Source of the DNA: Echinarachnius parma
Taxonomy: Eukaryota; Echinodermata; Echinoidea; Clypeasteroida; Echinarachniidae
NCBI GenBank assembly: GCA_037951105.1
Contig: JBAMJV010009384.1
Coordinates: 33,049 to 97,048, forward strand
Reading direction: 5' to 3'
Length of the DNA stretch: 64,000 nucleotides
The notes beneath the pieces are model-generated. The model saw only the letters and a program-made list of their open reading frames with translations. It was not told the DNA's origin and made no database searches. The translations under genes were made by a program, and so were the position numbers. Positions 40,842-45,789 of this stretch are shown one piece after another (position 1 is the stretch's first letter; each line of letters opens with the position of its first letter).

Positions 40842-41002
40842 TTAATAGCTTCATATTTCTATTTGTTGCAGGAGGCACAGAGACAGTCCCTGACCTGGAG
40901 GTCGTCGTCAAGGAAGAGGTGGTTGCTACGACGGAGAAGTCCAACTCCAGTCTGGACATGGAGATGGACATGGATGAAGAGGACACATCACTGTTGTCGT
41001 GA
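4304..41002 (+). CDS. CDC16: CDC16/APC6, anaphase-promoting complex TPR subunit (15 exons; N-terminus not in view)
   Basis: Spliced gene with exons 4304-4358, 5228-5325, 6127-6165, 6939-7079, 8345-8504, 10421-10515, 11049-11182, 12282-12361, 13088-13208, 14198-14323, 18787-18939, 19725-19850, 35748-35883, 36366-36456 and 40872-41002. Lengths sum to 1686 nt (561 codons plus stop), all junctions are GT-AG and all phases agree. The product is the TPR scaffold subunit of the APC/C, the nuclear and cytosolic ubiquitin ligase driving mitotic exit. Diagnostic stretches resemble human CDC16: QYHRAAHLIRNRRLD, AERHYYNCDF, VSWFAVGCYYYLVGKNE, EHDQAMAAYFTASRLMKG, DKWEPLLNNMGHVYRKLK and DDTFSVTML. About 20 N-terminal residues are missing, so at least one coding exon lies upstream or was missed. 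The C-terminus is acidic and shorter than in human. Intron 12 is 15.9 kb and contains another gene on the opposite strand. Identity comes from recalled family sequence; the exon model is read directly. Confidence 0.95.
5228..5325 (+). CDS. CDC16: CDC16 window exon 2
   Basis: Encodes a stretch containing DVYMLAQSLYHTKQYHRAAH and ending RRLDR before GTGAG. Phase 1 in, 0 out. An ancient repeat of the GGGCAAGTA family begins only a few bases beyond the donor. Confidence 0.95.
5338..5604. mobile_element. GGGCAAGTA-family repeat (family L)
   Basis: ACTTGCCC and GGGCAAGTA motifs recur in both orientations, ending near GTGGAGGCTTG. Other copies lie at about 32491-33190 and 45790-46187 (both split by insertions) and a fragment near 22300. 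Confidence 0.65.
6127..6165 (+). CDS. CDC16: CDC16 window exon 3 (39 nt)
   Basis: A very short exon, SHKAGRYLAAKCL, between TTTTATAG and GTAAG. It aligns with human ACRYLAARCH. Phase 0-0. Confidence 0.88.
6939..7079 (+). CDS. CDC16: CDC16 window exon 4
   Basis: Begins AAVKNWEEALNVLEG, then a charged linker rich in Glu and Asp that is poorly conserved in this family. 47 codons, phase 0-0, donor AAT|GTAACT. Confidence 0.88.
7103..7630. mobile_element. Tc1/mariner-type MITE, family J copy 1
   Basis: The inverted ends start AACTGGGCTCCAAAAGAAAC and continue for about 45 bp, with TA on both sides. 528 bp without coding capacity. Copy 2 lies at 9447-9983. Confidence 0.85.
7939..8298. mobile_element. 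TTAA-bounded MITE, family B, worn right end
   Basis: Starts TTAAAGGGATCTAG and shares the TGATTGAAGTG core with other family B copies. It ends about 45 bp before CDC16 exon 5. Confidence 0.65.
8345..8504 (+). CDS. CDC16: CDC16 window exon 5 (source of the 171-bp array)
   Basis: Encodes VESAMALLKGQIYEALENR and a TPR pair ending KHQMLTAEE (human CFEAFDLLTSHHMLTAQE). The acceptor follows TTTGTACAG and the donor is GAAG|GTATGT. Phase 0 in, 1 out. The 3' half recurs five more times downstream. A TTAA-type MITE ends about 45 bp upstream. Confidence 0.93.
8425..9382 (+). repeat. Six-copy tandem array of CDC16 exon 5 3' half plus intron (171-bp unit)
   Basis: ACAAGCTCT begins copies at 8425 (true exon), 8596, 8768, 8939, 9110 and 9280, with spacings of 171, 172, 171, 171 and 170. 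Each unit holds the exon's last 80 bases or so, a donor-like GAAGG(T) and about 90 bp of intron. 171 is 57 codons, so copies 4-6 form one open frame (8817-9425). The third copy has an in-frame TAG. Copies 4 and 5 are almost identical. An 11-bp duplication (TTCATGATGT) occurs in copy 6. Confidence 0.95.
9447..9983. mobile_element. Tc1/mariner-type MITE, family J copy 2
   Basis: The ends AACTGGGTTCCAAAAGAAAC are inverted at both termini and flanked by TA (9445-9446, 9984-9985). 537 bp. It lies immediately after the exon-5 array. Confidence 0.85.
10093..10188 (+). repeat. Three 32-bp copies of the CDC16 exon-6 acceptor region
   Basis: CTTATATGTATTCCTATACA plus (G/C)AAAGGGACCTT is repeated at 10093, 10125 and 10157. 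The core TATACAGAAAGGGACC equals the true acceptor at 10415-10429; the third copy has CACAAAG and lost its AG. Confidence 0.9.
10197..10403 (+). mobile_element. SINE-like repeat with LINE-type tail
   Basis: Contains GCTCCCCTGGGAGTTGAGA, a GGGTTCGAATTG B-box-like motif, and a tail resembling the GCGCTATATAAAT 3' end of L2/CR1-type LINEs, then TTATCATTATTAT. A relative lies at 62140-62300. It ends about 17 bp before CDC16 exon 6. Confidence 0.6.
10421..10515 (+). CDS. CDC16: CDC16 window exon 6
   Basis: The first two bases complete a Glu codon, then RDLLQSLPIGEQCPLDELDF continues to the donor AAAAAG|GTAAT (human KELLESLPL). The acceptor TATACAG|AAAGGGACC occurs in near-copies about 230-310 bp upstream. 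Confidence 0.92.
10755..10960 (-). mobile_element. tRNA-derived SINE fragment (family S1)
   Basis: The minus strand shows GTGGCTCAATGGTGAGAGCA (A-box region). The body motif CCTGACACAAATCC is on the plus strand. Relatives lie near 47755-48150 and 52195-52430. Confidence 0.5.
11049..11182 (+). CDS. CDC16: CDC16 window exon 7
   Basis: Starts YDKPVSMKLPECL and contains AERHYYNCDFRSSYKITQ, a strongly conserved CDC16 signature. Phase 0 in, 2 out; donor AG|GTAAGG. Confidence 0.95.
11413..12213. mobile_element. Composite TTAA MITE with nested family A part
   Basis: The outer ends TTAAAGGGAGTGCCCCTCTTT are inverted and perfect. Inside, from about 11735 to TTAA at 12160-12163, is a family A copy ending ACTGTACTACCCC. 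Confidence 0.75.
12282..12361 (+). CDS. CDC16: CDC16 window exon 8
   Basis: Encodes VLESDPFHERCLPVHVATLV (human VMEKDPFHASCLPVHIGTLV). Acceptor ACTCTAG; donor AATG|GTAAGG. Confidence 0.95.
12672..13050 (-). mobile_element. SINE with tRNA-like head and LINE-type tail
   Basis: Minus strand: head with GAGTTCGAACCC (B box-like) near 12970, body, then a tail with GCGCTATATAAATG near 12690. It ends about 40 bp before CDC16 exon 9. Confidence 0.6.
13088..13208 (+). CDS. CDC16: CDC16 window exon 9
   Basis: Encodes LFYLAHRLVDLHPDKAVSWF and VGCYYYLVGKNEPARRFL. Two decayed copies of its 3' part lie in the following intron. A SINE occupies the intron just upstream. Confidence 0.95.
13343..13550 (+). 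pseudogene. Two decayed echoes of CDC16 exon 9 3' part
   Basis: At 13343-13395 GGCTGCTATTACTGCCATGT GGGCAA and TATGAGGT, and at about 13485-13545 TCTTATTACTATCTTGTAGG, both follow the order of the true exon (GGCTGCTACTACTACCTTGT) to its donor. Confidence 0.7.
13874..14127. mobile_element. Foldback MITE, family K copy 1
   Basis: Starts TGTGACCGGCTATAGCAAAA and ends with its inverse; the arms are about 38 bp and include CTTGTCGGTAA. Copy 2 is at about 60948-61262, split by an inserted LINE-tail fragment. Confidence 0.85.
14198..14323 (+). CDS. CDC16: CDC16 window exon 10
   Basis: Encodes KATAIDRLYGPAWLAFGHSF and EHDQAMAAYFTASRLMKG. The preceding intron ends with a foldback MITE that stops about 70 bp short of the exon. 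Phase 2-2. Confidence 0.95.
14554..14739 (-). repeat. 3' LTR of the LTR element
   Basis: 186 bp. It differs from its partner by one base (GTGCCTATGG against GTGCGTATGG on the plus strand). Confidence 0.93.
15150..15320. repeat. Palindromic GCGTTAG/CTAACGC cluster inside the LTR element
   Basis: AACGCTAACGCAAACGCGTTAG and CGTTAGAAAACGCGTTAGGA-type units alternate in both orientations and can form hairpins in the 3' non-coding part of the element. Confidence 0.75.
16039..16329 (-). pseudogene. Possible leftover C-terminal Pol tail
   Basis: A minus-strand frame 3' of Gag-protease ends in a highly basic stretch (KRRARRRPRKKRGGRR), as some integrase tails do. It could mark the far side of a deletion that removed reverse transcriptase and integrase. 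It may also be non-coding. Confidence 0.3.
16360..18114 (-). CDS. Gag-protease polyprotein of the LTR element (584 aa)
   Basis: Retrotransposon structural protein with a protease domain. Residues 1-70 hold a small N-terminal domain; 80-120 a charged coiled coil; about 130-285 a capsid-like region of the SCAN/Gmr1-like Gag type (YFRHFEQVAESMEWP, WPHLLQSQLKGKARDAY). A zinc knuckle sits at 342-355 (CFHCGVQGHIQTNC, Cx2Cx4Hx4C), and a retropepsin-type active site near 440 (FRDTGAS). The protein stops soon after the protease, where Pol would normally continue. The frame is uninterrupted, so the element may still make particles or a partial polyprotein. The antisense frame at 15991-16548 is a shadow. 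Confidence 0.9.
   Translation of the reverse strand: MAFDIGTFVTFPRVEDLLLCRKVDLLEVVSHYEVEGVHSGMRKMEILNHTVEYLVQEEILPAQALRSISARVNFTQESESVEVKLKELEVEKAKLDLEREKVSLARSKSEWEREHEQSRQKAAYFDVTKHVRMVPVFEEDDVDRYFRHFEQVAESMEWPVSKWPHLLQSQLKGKARDAYAALSLEEAGDYVSVKQAVLRAYELVPEAYRQRFRNVRKEDSQTYREYANVKSGLFDRWSQSVGVHDFDALRELVLLEEFKRTLPAEVRMHLEEHQVTRLSQAATMADDFVLTHRVMDRSVPQGDRYRRQMGGSRDETDGVRLGESNSEESPKQSRRSWKMLTCFHCGVQGHIQTNCPDSQGNNTDRKNTHTNTDEKNTHTKTFPNGLVRSVGVTQVKVHGESVVLSAEPVELQNQYGPFISTGYVCLLQSDEARKVKAFRDTGASQSLIVADVLPFSDASATGSSAILQGIGGNILSVPLHSVDVGLNIISGPVTLGVVEKLPIPGVSLIVGNDIAGDQVMVGSGGLGDPGADMEGSLRYARGMKVGATVLNSNHDDVGQLMTTQDEMVSSGVADRSSDGEQARR
18455..18640 (-). repeat. 5' LTR of the LTR element
   Basis: Partner of 14554-14739; on the minus strand it precedes the Gag frame. 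Confidence 0.93.
18641..18715. repeat. GAT/GAA-rich microsatellite
   Basis: With 14480-14553 this is the tract that received the LTR element; both flanks are GAT-rich. Confidence 0.75.
18787..18939 (+). CDS. CDC16: CDC16 window exon 11
   Basis: Encodes CHLPLLYVGLEYGLTNFKLA, FFSQALGIANNDPF and VLHEMGVVSFHNGE, close to the human protein. The 4.4-kb intron before it holds the LTR element. Confidence 0.95.
19471..19662. mobile_element. Foldback MITE (TGGGGGTGTATTCT ends)
   Basis: The left end TGGGGGTGTATTCTAAAAAC is inverted at the right. Internal ATTGTATCTACG pairs with CGTAGATACAAT. Confidence 0.75.
19725..19850 (+). CDS. CDC16: CDC16 window exon 12
   Basis: Encodes WDTAATHFSEALTIVQ and DKWEPLLNNMGHVYRKLK. 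The donor CTCAA|GTAAGT opens the 15.9-kb intron. Confidence 0.95.
20740..21025. repeat. 96-bp tandem repeat, three copies
   Basis: CTTGAGCTTGTAGTTCTAAA recurs at 20753, 20849 and 20945. A minus-strand frame through it is repeat-encoded. Confidence 0.85.
21200..21970. mobile_element. Family B-like MITE split by a foldback insertion
   Basis: Flanks at 21240-21414 and 21776-21960 match family B copies in order. The interior 21415-21775 starts TAGAGACACTGATTTTCCG with its inverse at the end, and TAAGTG is duplicated at both sides (21409-21414, 21776-21781). Confidence 0.7.
22343..22580. mobile_element. Foldback MITE, family H copy 1
   Basis: CCCATAATTCATAAAAGCCG CTAGCTTAGTT at the left pairs with AACTAAGCTAGTGGCATTTT at the right. 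Copy 2 is at about 44064-44283. Confidence 0.75.
22596..22912. mobile_element. Foldback MITE, family F copy 1
   Basis: GGGGGGTGTTTCACAAAGATC at the left is inverted at the right. A relative brackets 30563-31859. Confidence 0.8.
23400..23525. repeat. (AAT)n/(AATGAT)n microsatellite
   Basis: AATAATAATGATAAT runs; the flanking 22950-23950 is AT-rich with no gene seen. Confidence 0.85.
23940..24660. repeat. 64-bp minisatellite, about 11 units
   Basis: Unit starting TACTTGCAAATGAAATGCAA and ending AAATTGCATAA, mostly 64 bp with point differences (GTAGCATT or GTAACATT) and one shortened unit near 24280. There are no unique spacers between units. Confidence 0.93.
24661..25960. other. Intronic AT-rich sequence, no gene seen
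   Basis: Contains a GGCCACTAGAAAC-type ancient repeat near 25200-25350 (also near 6700, 7785 and 19360) and a T then G homopolymer run near 25490-25512. Confidence 0.5.
25963..26606. mobile_element. TTAA-bounded MITE, family E
   Basis: Ends TTAAAGGTTCCCTGAAATTC and TTAAGGGTTCCCTGAAATTC (inverse), continuing to GCAAGTTGCCTTCAA. 644 bp. Confidence 0.85.
26657..27020. mobile_element. TTAA-bounded MITE, family C copy 1
   Basis: Ends TTAAAGTGATCCATTAACTTT in inverted orientation. Related copies start at 43053 and 53496. Confidence 0.85.
27021..29100. other. Intronic AT-rich sequence, no gene seen
   Basis: Holds an ACATGTACATGTACAT/ACATACAT microsatellite at about 27938-27985 and a poly-G run near 29046-29062. 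Confidence 0.5.
29104..29109 (-). promoter_or_regulatory. Candidate poly(A) signal for the Ig-like gene
   Basis: AATAAA on the minus strand, about 210 bp after the stop codon. Confidence 0.4.
29318..29550 (-). CDS. Ig-like membrane gene exon 3: transmembrane and cytoplasmic tail
   Basis: Follows CCACACAG. It encodes a transmembrane helix, the stop-transfer cluster RWIYRRPC and a tail ending AVYIMA and TAA. No ITIM or ITAM is clear; DGAVYIMA contains one Tyr. Confidence 0.7.
29318..34648 (-). CDS. Single Ig-like-domain type I membrane protein, nested in CDC16 intron 12
   Basis: Three exons, 34189-34648, 32282-32344 and 29318-29550, join with agreeing phases (1, 1) and GT-AG sites to 756 nt, 251 residues plus TAA. 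Residues 1-30 are a signal peptide with hydrophobic core LIPAMFVLFALLNIAL. An Ig-like domain follows at about 33-150, with B-strand LIATCKY, core WICWYLD, an extra Cys pair candidate around FLTCGSHIQW, and F-strand TITCALTN. NGT near the start is an N-glycosylation site. A Thr and Ser-rich stalk (DVSNVSVIPEDTTKRTTP) and a hydrophobic helix (VAIITTAPVTVLVWEILRW) lead to a basic then acidic tail with KNDEGEDGDG. I do not recognise a named family. The architecture suggests a cell-surface receptor, ligand or adhesion molecule; that is inference. Start chosen at 34648; Met at 34633 is equally possible. Confidence 0.72.
29560..30238. other. Intron 2 of the Ig-like gene, no gene seen
   Basis: A worn SINE-like stretch with GCTCCCAAGGGAGTTGAGAG lies near 29629-29680; otherwise AT-rich. 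Confidence 0.4.
30239..30470. mobile_element. Foldback MITE with 45-bp GC-rich arms (family I)
   Basis: GTAAAGCCCGGCGCAGACAG with CCGACTCGACCCGATCCGAC at the left is inverted almost perfectly at the right. 232 bp. Confidence 0.85.
30563..31859. mobile_element. Family F element split by family D and a mariner
   Basis: The left GGGGGGTGTTTGACAAAGAT and right ATTGTGAAACACCCCCT are the outer ends. A family D MITE starts at TTAA 30597 and a mariner remnant sits at 31005-31603. Confidence 0.65.
31005..31603 (-). mobile_element. Mariner transposon remnant
   Basis: The inverted ends CGAGGGGCGTTCAATAAATT (one mismatch) continue to CATAGCCCAACC; TA flanks both sides. The minus strand keeps a transposase fragment (31301-31555) with LLDDNVPAHTSQV, the second catalytic Asp region of mariner. 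At 599 bp it is about half the normal length and cannot be autonomous. Confidence 0.9.
32282..32344 (-). CDS. Ig-like membrane gene exon 2: stalk
   Basis: A 63-nt phase 1-1 exon between AATTCAG and G|GTACGT encoding a 21-residue polar, Thr-rich linker. Confidence 0.65.
32491..33190. mobile_element. Family L repeat split by a family D MITE
   Basis: AAGCCTCCACACTAAC and GGGCAAGTAAAATC at the left, and ACTTGCCCGACACC with GGGCAAGTGCTAATGTCGAC at the right. The insert is 32663-33113. Confidence 0.7.
32663..33113. mobile_element. TTAA-bounded MITE, family D
   Basis: Ends TTAAAGGGGACCACCAGGCA and TTAAGGGTACCACCACCAAC (inverse). Other copies lie at 30597 (right end lost) and 46340-46990. Confidence 0.85.
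33437..34160. repeat. G/C-homopolymer-rich repeat cluster
   Basis: Runs of 10-17 G or C, a worn hAT-like copy (GGACTGATTGGGGG to GCTACGCCACTGATCAG, about 33780-33945) and a GGGGGGGATATATCCCCCC palindrome near 34120. Proline-rich frames are artefacts. Confidence 0.7.
34189..34648 (-). CDS. Ig-like membrane gene exon 1: signal peptide and Ig domain
   Basis: Open from ATG to the donor TTCCCTG|GTAAGT, where the reading frame otherwise runs into a repeat. It carries the whole predicted ectodomain fold in one 460-nt exon, common for Ig-domain genes. Confidence 0.75.
35354..35577. mobile_element. Foldback MITE with about 60-bp arms
   Basis: ATACCGTAGAACACCATCGT with CAAGCACCCCCCAAGCACCT at the left is inverted at 35518-35577. 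No coding content. Confidence 0.85.
35623..35696 (+). pseudogene. tRNA-like sequence (worn tRNA or SINE head)
   Basis: 74 nt with GGGCCTT and AAAGCCC as near-complete acceptor arms, a D-arm-like AGCTTGATGGTTAGAGCA and GGTTCGATTCC as B box. The T-stem and anticodon stem have mismatches; the loop would read AAC. No intact tRNA is claimed. Confidence 0.45.
35748..35883 (+). CDS. CDC16: CDC16 window exon 13
   Basis: Encodes YEEALEYHRQALVLSPQN and a TPR ending EAIDYFHK. Acceptor CACTTGCAG; donor AAG|GTCAGT. A tRNA-like sequence ends about 50 bp upstream. Confidence 0.96.
36366..36456 (+). CDS. CDC16: CDC16 window exon 14
   Basis: Encodes ALGVGRDDTFSVTMLTQSIE and QYIGEMSPCE. Donor GAAG|GTACGT. 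This is the last conserved part of the TPR superhelix. Confidence 0.95.
36712..37274. mobile_element. TTAA-bounded MITE, family A copy
   Basis: Ends TTAAAGGGATAGTTGAGTTT and its inverse. 563 bp, orientation opposite to the 42354 copy. Confidence 0.88.
37275..37411. repeat. GATCTTG-rich element with CAGTGTTG ends
   Basis: CAGTGTTG at 37275 and CAACACTG at the end bracket irregular GATCTTGATCTC units. Confidence 0.65.
37605..40130 (-). mobile_element. Broken L2/CR1-like non-LTR retrotransposon
   Basis: In minus-strand order: endonuclease pieces (NARSLKN near 39880, IIYRPPN near 39660), a linker region (38802-39413), and reverse transcriptase pieces ALVLLD, SAFDTVEHDIL, GVPQGS and CYADDIQLF (near 38540). 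The C-terminal region 37719-38447 includes TARNLGVIF and GPKHWNDLP. It ends in the GCGCTATATAAGT tail typical of such LINEs (near 37630). Frames are interrupted and the fingers region after VVPQ is deleted. Sequence to about 40720 may be its 5' part. Confidence 0.88.
40750..40850. repeat. (AAT)n microsatellite before CDC16 terminal exon
   Basis: AATAATAATAATAATAATAA then AAATAAAT runs ending about 20 bp from the acceptor; the local polypyrimidine tract is correspondingly poor (TTTCTATTTGTTGCAG). Confidence 0.85.
40872..41002 (+). CDS. CDC16: CDC16 terminal coding exon
   Basis: The first two bases complete a Gly codon, then GTETVPDLEVVVKEEVVA leads into a Met, Asp and Glu-rich tail ending EDTSLLS and TGA at 41000-41002. 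The tail is low-complexity and diverged, as is usual for the family's C-terminus. A degenerate second copy follows at 41158-41292. Confidence 0.9.
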
Positions 41003-41157
41003 CAACAATGATAGACTATTATCCCCCCATCCCATCCCACTCCCAGTGAGCGTCAACCCAACCCTCCCCCATCCCACACAAAGTACTGTCACATGCTTTA
41101 ATATTGTGAATTAATGGCTTGTTAATCTCATTTTTTCGAAATAGGAGAATAATCGTA

Positions 41158-41292
41158 TTTGTTGTCAAAGAAGAGGTGGTTGCTATGACAGAGAAATCCA
41201 ACTCCTGTCTGGACATGGCTGAAGAGGGCATGTCACTGTTGTCATGGTGATGATAAACAGTCAAACCCCCCACCATCCCATCCCACCCACAC
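41158..41292 (+). pseudogene. Echo of CDC16 terminal exon
   Basis: Matches 40899-41050 (GTCAAAGAAGAGGTGGTTGC, then GAGAAATCCAACTCC and TCACTGTTGTCATGGTGATG) with deletions, and includes the start of the 3' UTR (CCACCATCCCATCCCACCC). It lacks the first part of the exon and an acceptor. Confidence 0.88.
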
Positions 41293-41441
41293 ACAGTACT
41301 GTCGTATATTCAGTTTAGAGAGAGAAGGCCACTGAATCGTCACGTTTCACATTTCTAAGAGAATTCATGTTTAATGTTTTGAAAGTCATGTAGATACCAA
41401 ATATGGCTCTCTTTTATATTTTGGATTATATTTTTTTAACA

Positions 41442-41447
41442 ATTAAA
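41442..41447 (+). promoter_or_regulatory. Possible CDC16 poly(A) signal (ATTAAA)
   Basis: An ATTAAA about 440 bp beyond the CDC16 stop. No canonical AATAAA was seen closer. Weak, because the region is AT-rich. Confidence 0.25.
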
Positions 41448-41964
41448 CATAACTATTAGCTGTATGATCTCTGACACAATGACATTTATTTGGTTATTAT
41501 AAATGAATGACATGTAAAACATCTTTGTTACTGGATGGGAAACTAATTTGATGCAACAGTTAAATTGTTCCCTACAAGAATTTGCAATCCCAATAGAGTT
41601 ATTGCAGGGCCCGCCGGGTTCCCATAAGCAATGGGTTTTATTAGTATTTACTTTTGGTACAAAGTGTTTGTAAATATTCGTCTTAAAAAGAAACCCTTCT
41701 GCTAACAACCCTTTATTCATTATAATTAATGATAGAAATGGTGGCTATTTATTTAAAGGCGAATTGCATATTTTGATGCTTGTTGCTATAGAATTGTAGG
41801 GAAAATCTCAGTGGTGCAGACGTTTTAGCATAACTTTTGGGGCTTACATATATTTCTGCATTTAATGCTTTTTTATAGGTGCAGATTTGTGCCATCTACA
41901 TGTACATCTCTTCTACTATTTTGGCAATGCTGATCAATTAGTTTGGCCAATATAGAAGATTCTC

Positions 41965-42339
41965 TTAAAGGGACTAAGTAACATTGTCCAAATCCTCAAA
42001 ATCCAATTGATATTCTAGTGGTTCTCTCATACCTTGTTATATTCTTATTAACCAAAAAAGCATGGGACAGGTTTGGGTTTTTCGAATTTCCCTTTCGTTA
42101 AAAAGATATTTATGATTGAGTGTTCAGATGTCAAATTATCCAACGGATCGTCAGAACCATGTACAAAGTGAGTGCAATGAGTTGGTGCATGTCAATTTGC
42201 ATTTTTGCTCATAACTCGGCCATACAAAGTCCATTTAACTTGAAATTTTCACACAACACCTAGTGGACATATCAGATAACAATAATATATATTGTATTAA
42301 CCACTCATCATTTTTTGCAAAGTTACTAGATCCCTTTAA
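41965..42339. mobile_element. TTAA-bounded MITE, family B full copy
   Basis: Ends TTAAAGGGACTAAGTAACAT and TTAAAGGGATCTAGTAACTT (inverse). 375 bp. Confidence 0.88.
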
Positions 42340-42353
42340 GCTGCTAATTAGCT

Positions 42354-42917
42354 TTAAAGGGATAGTTGAGTTCTGGTAAGGAGAGTACAGTTTTAGTAAA
42401 ACTGAATTTTAGTAACCAAAACCTGCATCATTACATTACAAACTAATAGTTATAACTAGAAAAGAACACAAAATTACAAATGACGTAGTAAAGATCATGT
42501 TATCATTCAAAAAGAGCCGTTAAAACGTAAGAGGGCGCTCTCTAAACACTCATCGGTTTCAACCATTTTGAATAAAATATTGTGCATGTGATGCTTTGTT
42601 GAAATAGTGATTAGATAGAGAAATAACCAACAACTATTTAAATACCTATTTTGTAACTTTTTTGAAAAGAGGAAGCATTTTTTTGAATTTTTAACGGCTG
42701 GTTCAAAATTCTCTAATAAACCCGGGGCCCCGGGTTTATTACAAATTGTTATATTTATGGATATTTCAGCCATTTCTGAACCGATTTTGATCAAACAAAG
42801 ATGATTTTATTGTTTAAATATTATGCTCTTTCAAATTTTACACTCAGTTTTTCATTACCTCACAAGCCAATTAAGTAGTCTAGCGCCCTCTCTACCAAAA
42901 CTCAACTTTCCCTTTAA
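42354..42917. mobile_element. TTAA-bounded MITE, family A copy
   Basis: TTAAAGGGATAGTTGAGTTC to its inverse. It is separated from the family B copy by only about 14 bp. Confidence 0.88.
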
Positions 42918-43052
42918 CTGAATAAGCATATCATGAGATACACAAGGTAACTTGTAGTAATATATTTTTGCATTTCATGCCAGAAATTTGAATGCTCTAT
43001 GGCATTTGTGTGTATTGTAACTCGCACAAATGCGCGCTTGGCACTCTAGGAG

Positions 43053-43415
43053 TTAAAGGGATCCATTAACTTTTGTCCAATTTCAACCAAAGTCCCTTGG
43101 AGCTTTCCCATTTCTCTTGTACCTTGTTGGTTGGCTTATGGTAGCAGAAGAATGAAATGGGTTTTGATTTTTCAAATGTCTCCATAATCATGGATATATT
43201 TCAGATTGAATTTGAGAGTGTCTATAGACGGTTTCACGTGAATGATCAGGATCAAATCAGACATTGGTTTCTCTATGATTTCACTAGGTAAACTTTATTC
43301 TTTTTCTATGAAATTTTCTCATCAATCTCAAGAATCTTACAATGAAATTTGTATGTGATTGAAGTCTGAAACATTACTTTTTTGGGGAAAAATATAAAGT
43401 TAATGGATCCACTTG
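43053..43415. mobile_element. TTAA MITE, family C copy 2
   Basis: TTAAAGGGATCCATTAACTTT at the left; the right end reads AAGTTAATGGATCCACTTG and has lost TTAA. Confidence 0.75.
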
Positions 43416-43940
43416 TCAGAAGAAAAGTTACTAGCACCACAAAAAAAAACCCACTGAAATTGTGAACATAACCAGTTTTCATAAATTTCAATGTACATGT
43501 AAATCATGCTTCGTGTGTCCACTTATAATTGTGGAAGAAAAAAATGTGTTTATCAATGTGTATGGTAAAGAATTATCTTTACATTAAAAGCTTGCATAAA
43601 ATATTACTATTTGTATTGTATTTGAAACATTATTTGAGATCACACCTGTATGTGGTGTAGTACTTGGTAGTTTAATCCTCCTGAATACTCTATAGGAGTT
43701 TTAACTGGAGGTGATAGGAGTTTTAAAAAAACACTACTTTTTTCTTTCTCTCTTATAATCTGTTCTTTTTTTGAAGAATTTGTGAAGAAAAAAAACCTGC
43801 ATGTGGAGTGAGAATTGTTGGTTGTTGTTGGATAATTGTTGTTTGCTGGTTGTCATATCTATATATTGTTCTTGAATTGGTTGAATGAATGTTGACATTT
43901 GGTGGTGGTTAGTGGATTGTTTCGAAATTGTTGCTTTGTA

Positions 43941-44303
43941 CAGTGGAACCTCCTTATAAAGAGCTCTGATATAACATAACCTTCTTTATATAATGAGGCG
44001 ATTTTCCTGGTCCCAGCCCTTTCATATTCTGTTGTTTTTAGACCCTTATATAAATGGATACCAGGCCCCATATTCATGAAACCCCGCTAGCTTAGTTCCT
44101 TGCCAAGTATATTTTTGATGTGCAGTTCATTGAGCAACAAACAGTTTTTTCTAGTCCCTAACTAGGGCCAACTGGGTAAGCAGTAGGTAACCACTGAAGA
44201 TCTTGCATATAATTCTTAGCCACGTCATCCAAAATAAGACTTAGCAAGGAACTTAGCTAGGGGGCTTTCATGAATATGGGCCCTGATATAACAAGGTTCC
44301 ACT
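43941..44303. mobile_element. Pogo-like MITE split by family H
   Basis: CAGTGGAACCTCCTTATAAAG at the left and ATAACAAGGTTCCACT at the right. A foldback family H copy occupies about 44064-44283. Confidence 0.6.
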
Positions 44304-45789
44304 TTAATACAAATTTAAAAAAGTGATAATTTTTTTAGCACAAAAAAGGAATGAGACATACTAAATCAAAGTCAGAACTATTTTGTATGAAACTTTATTC
44401 ATCAAGTGATTCAAATTTTTCATTTTGAATGAAAAAAATTACTTCAAAGTAGAAGTACATTTATAAGACAAAAATAACAGAATTAGAAGTAATAAGCAAA
44501 TCTAAAAATAACTTTCAAGGAAAACTGAATCCAAGTTCAACACAAAATTGTGCATGACACAAACCTACTATTGTACCCTCCCTTGGGCCCAAATTCCTCT
44601 CAATAGAAAAAAAAATGATTAAAAGACAATAAAAAAGAAGTATAAATATCTTCAATAACTTATACAAAAAATTGTATATTGATTTCATACATGATATTAA
44701 ATGCTAAAAGTGGAGAAAATCAAATTCTTTCATATTGAAATTATTTTCACACATGATTAAAACCCTGTGAAAGTTTTAGAATGTAAATCAAATTCAATAC
44801 AATTTTTACCAAACATTACAAAAAGACAAGAAAAATATCAATAAAATTGGCAAAAACACAGTATTATAACTTAAACATGTTCCTTCACCTTGACATCAAA
44901 TTTCAGATTCTGCAAATTAATTTCTCATTATTAAAAGTAATTAAATTACCAATATACGCACAATGGAACATTTCAATGAATATAATAAATAACACTAAAT
45001 ACAATTGTACTTTAACCTAATGTCATGGCCTTTTTTAAGTACATGCATTTGATCCAAAAAATGTTTTCAAGATGTTATATTAAAGCAAAATATTAATTAA
45101 AAAAAAATGAAATTGTGTGTCAGATTTTAGGCTATAGCAATGGTAGGCCGTAATTCATAAAACCCTACTTATTTCATTCAATAAGATGTAGCGTATCATA
45201 AGCCAGGAATTAAGACAAAATTTAGTTTCATATTCGCTCCTATAATAACAATAAAATAGTTTTTTACAGAAAAATGTAGTAAATTAAATAAAAGCTGCAT
45301 CTCTTGCCGTACAGCAATATACAGATTATTTTCTAGAAACTAATCAATAAAAATTAAAATGGAAATGTGTTCCCTGGTTTACAGTACTTGTGGTTAAATT
45401 GTGCCTATAGCCCAGTATATCAACGTGTACATGGATGCATAACCAAATTATGCGAACTGAAAATATGCTATCAAAGTTTTTTAACACTTTTTTAACATTT
45501 ATCTAGTATAAACGGAAATTAAAAATAGTAAAGAAAACGGGATTCCTCAGAAAAATTTTGTGTCAGATTTTAGGCTATAGTACCAATGGTAGGCCTTAAT
45601 TCATAAAAACCCTACTTCTTTCATTCAATAAGAAATTCCCGGAGGAATCCCATTTTCTTTGCTCTTTTTTAAAAATTTGTATTACATATTTCTTGTCAAT
45701 TCCCTTTATGTTTGAATTAATATAAAAGGAATAAAATAGTTTCATAAAAATGAAAGAAATTATTTCTGAGATAGGTGTACAAAGGTACA
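44304..45789. other. AT-rich intergenic sequence, no gene seen
   Basis: A direct repeat of about 65 bp (TGTGTCAGATTTTAGGCTAT, then GTAGGCC and TCATTCAATAAGA) occurs at 45116 and 45559. Confidence 0.55.
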
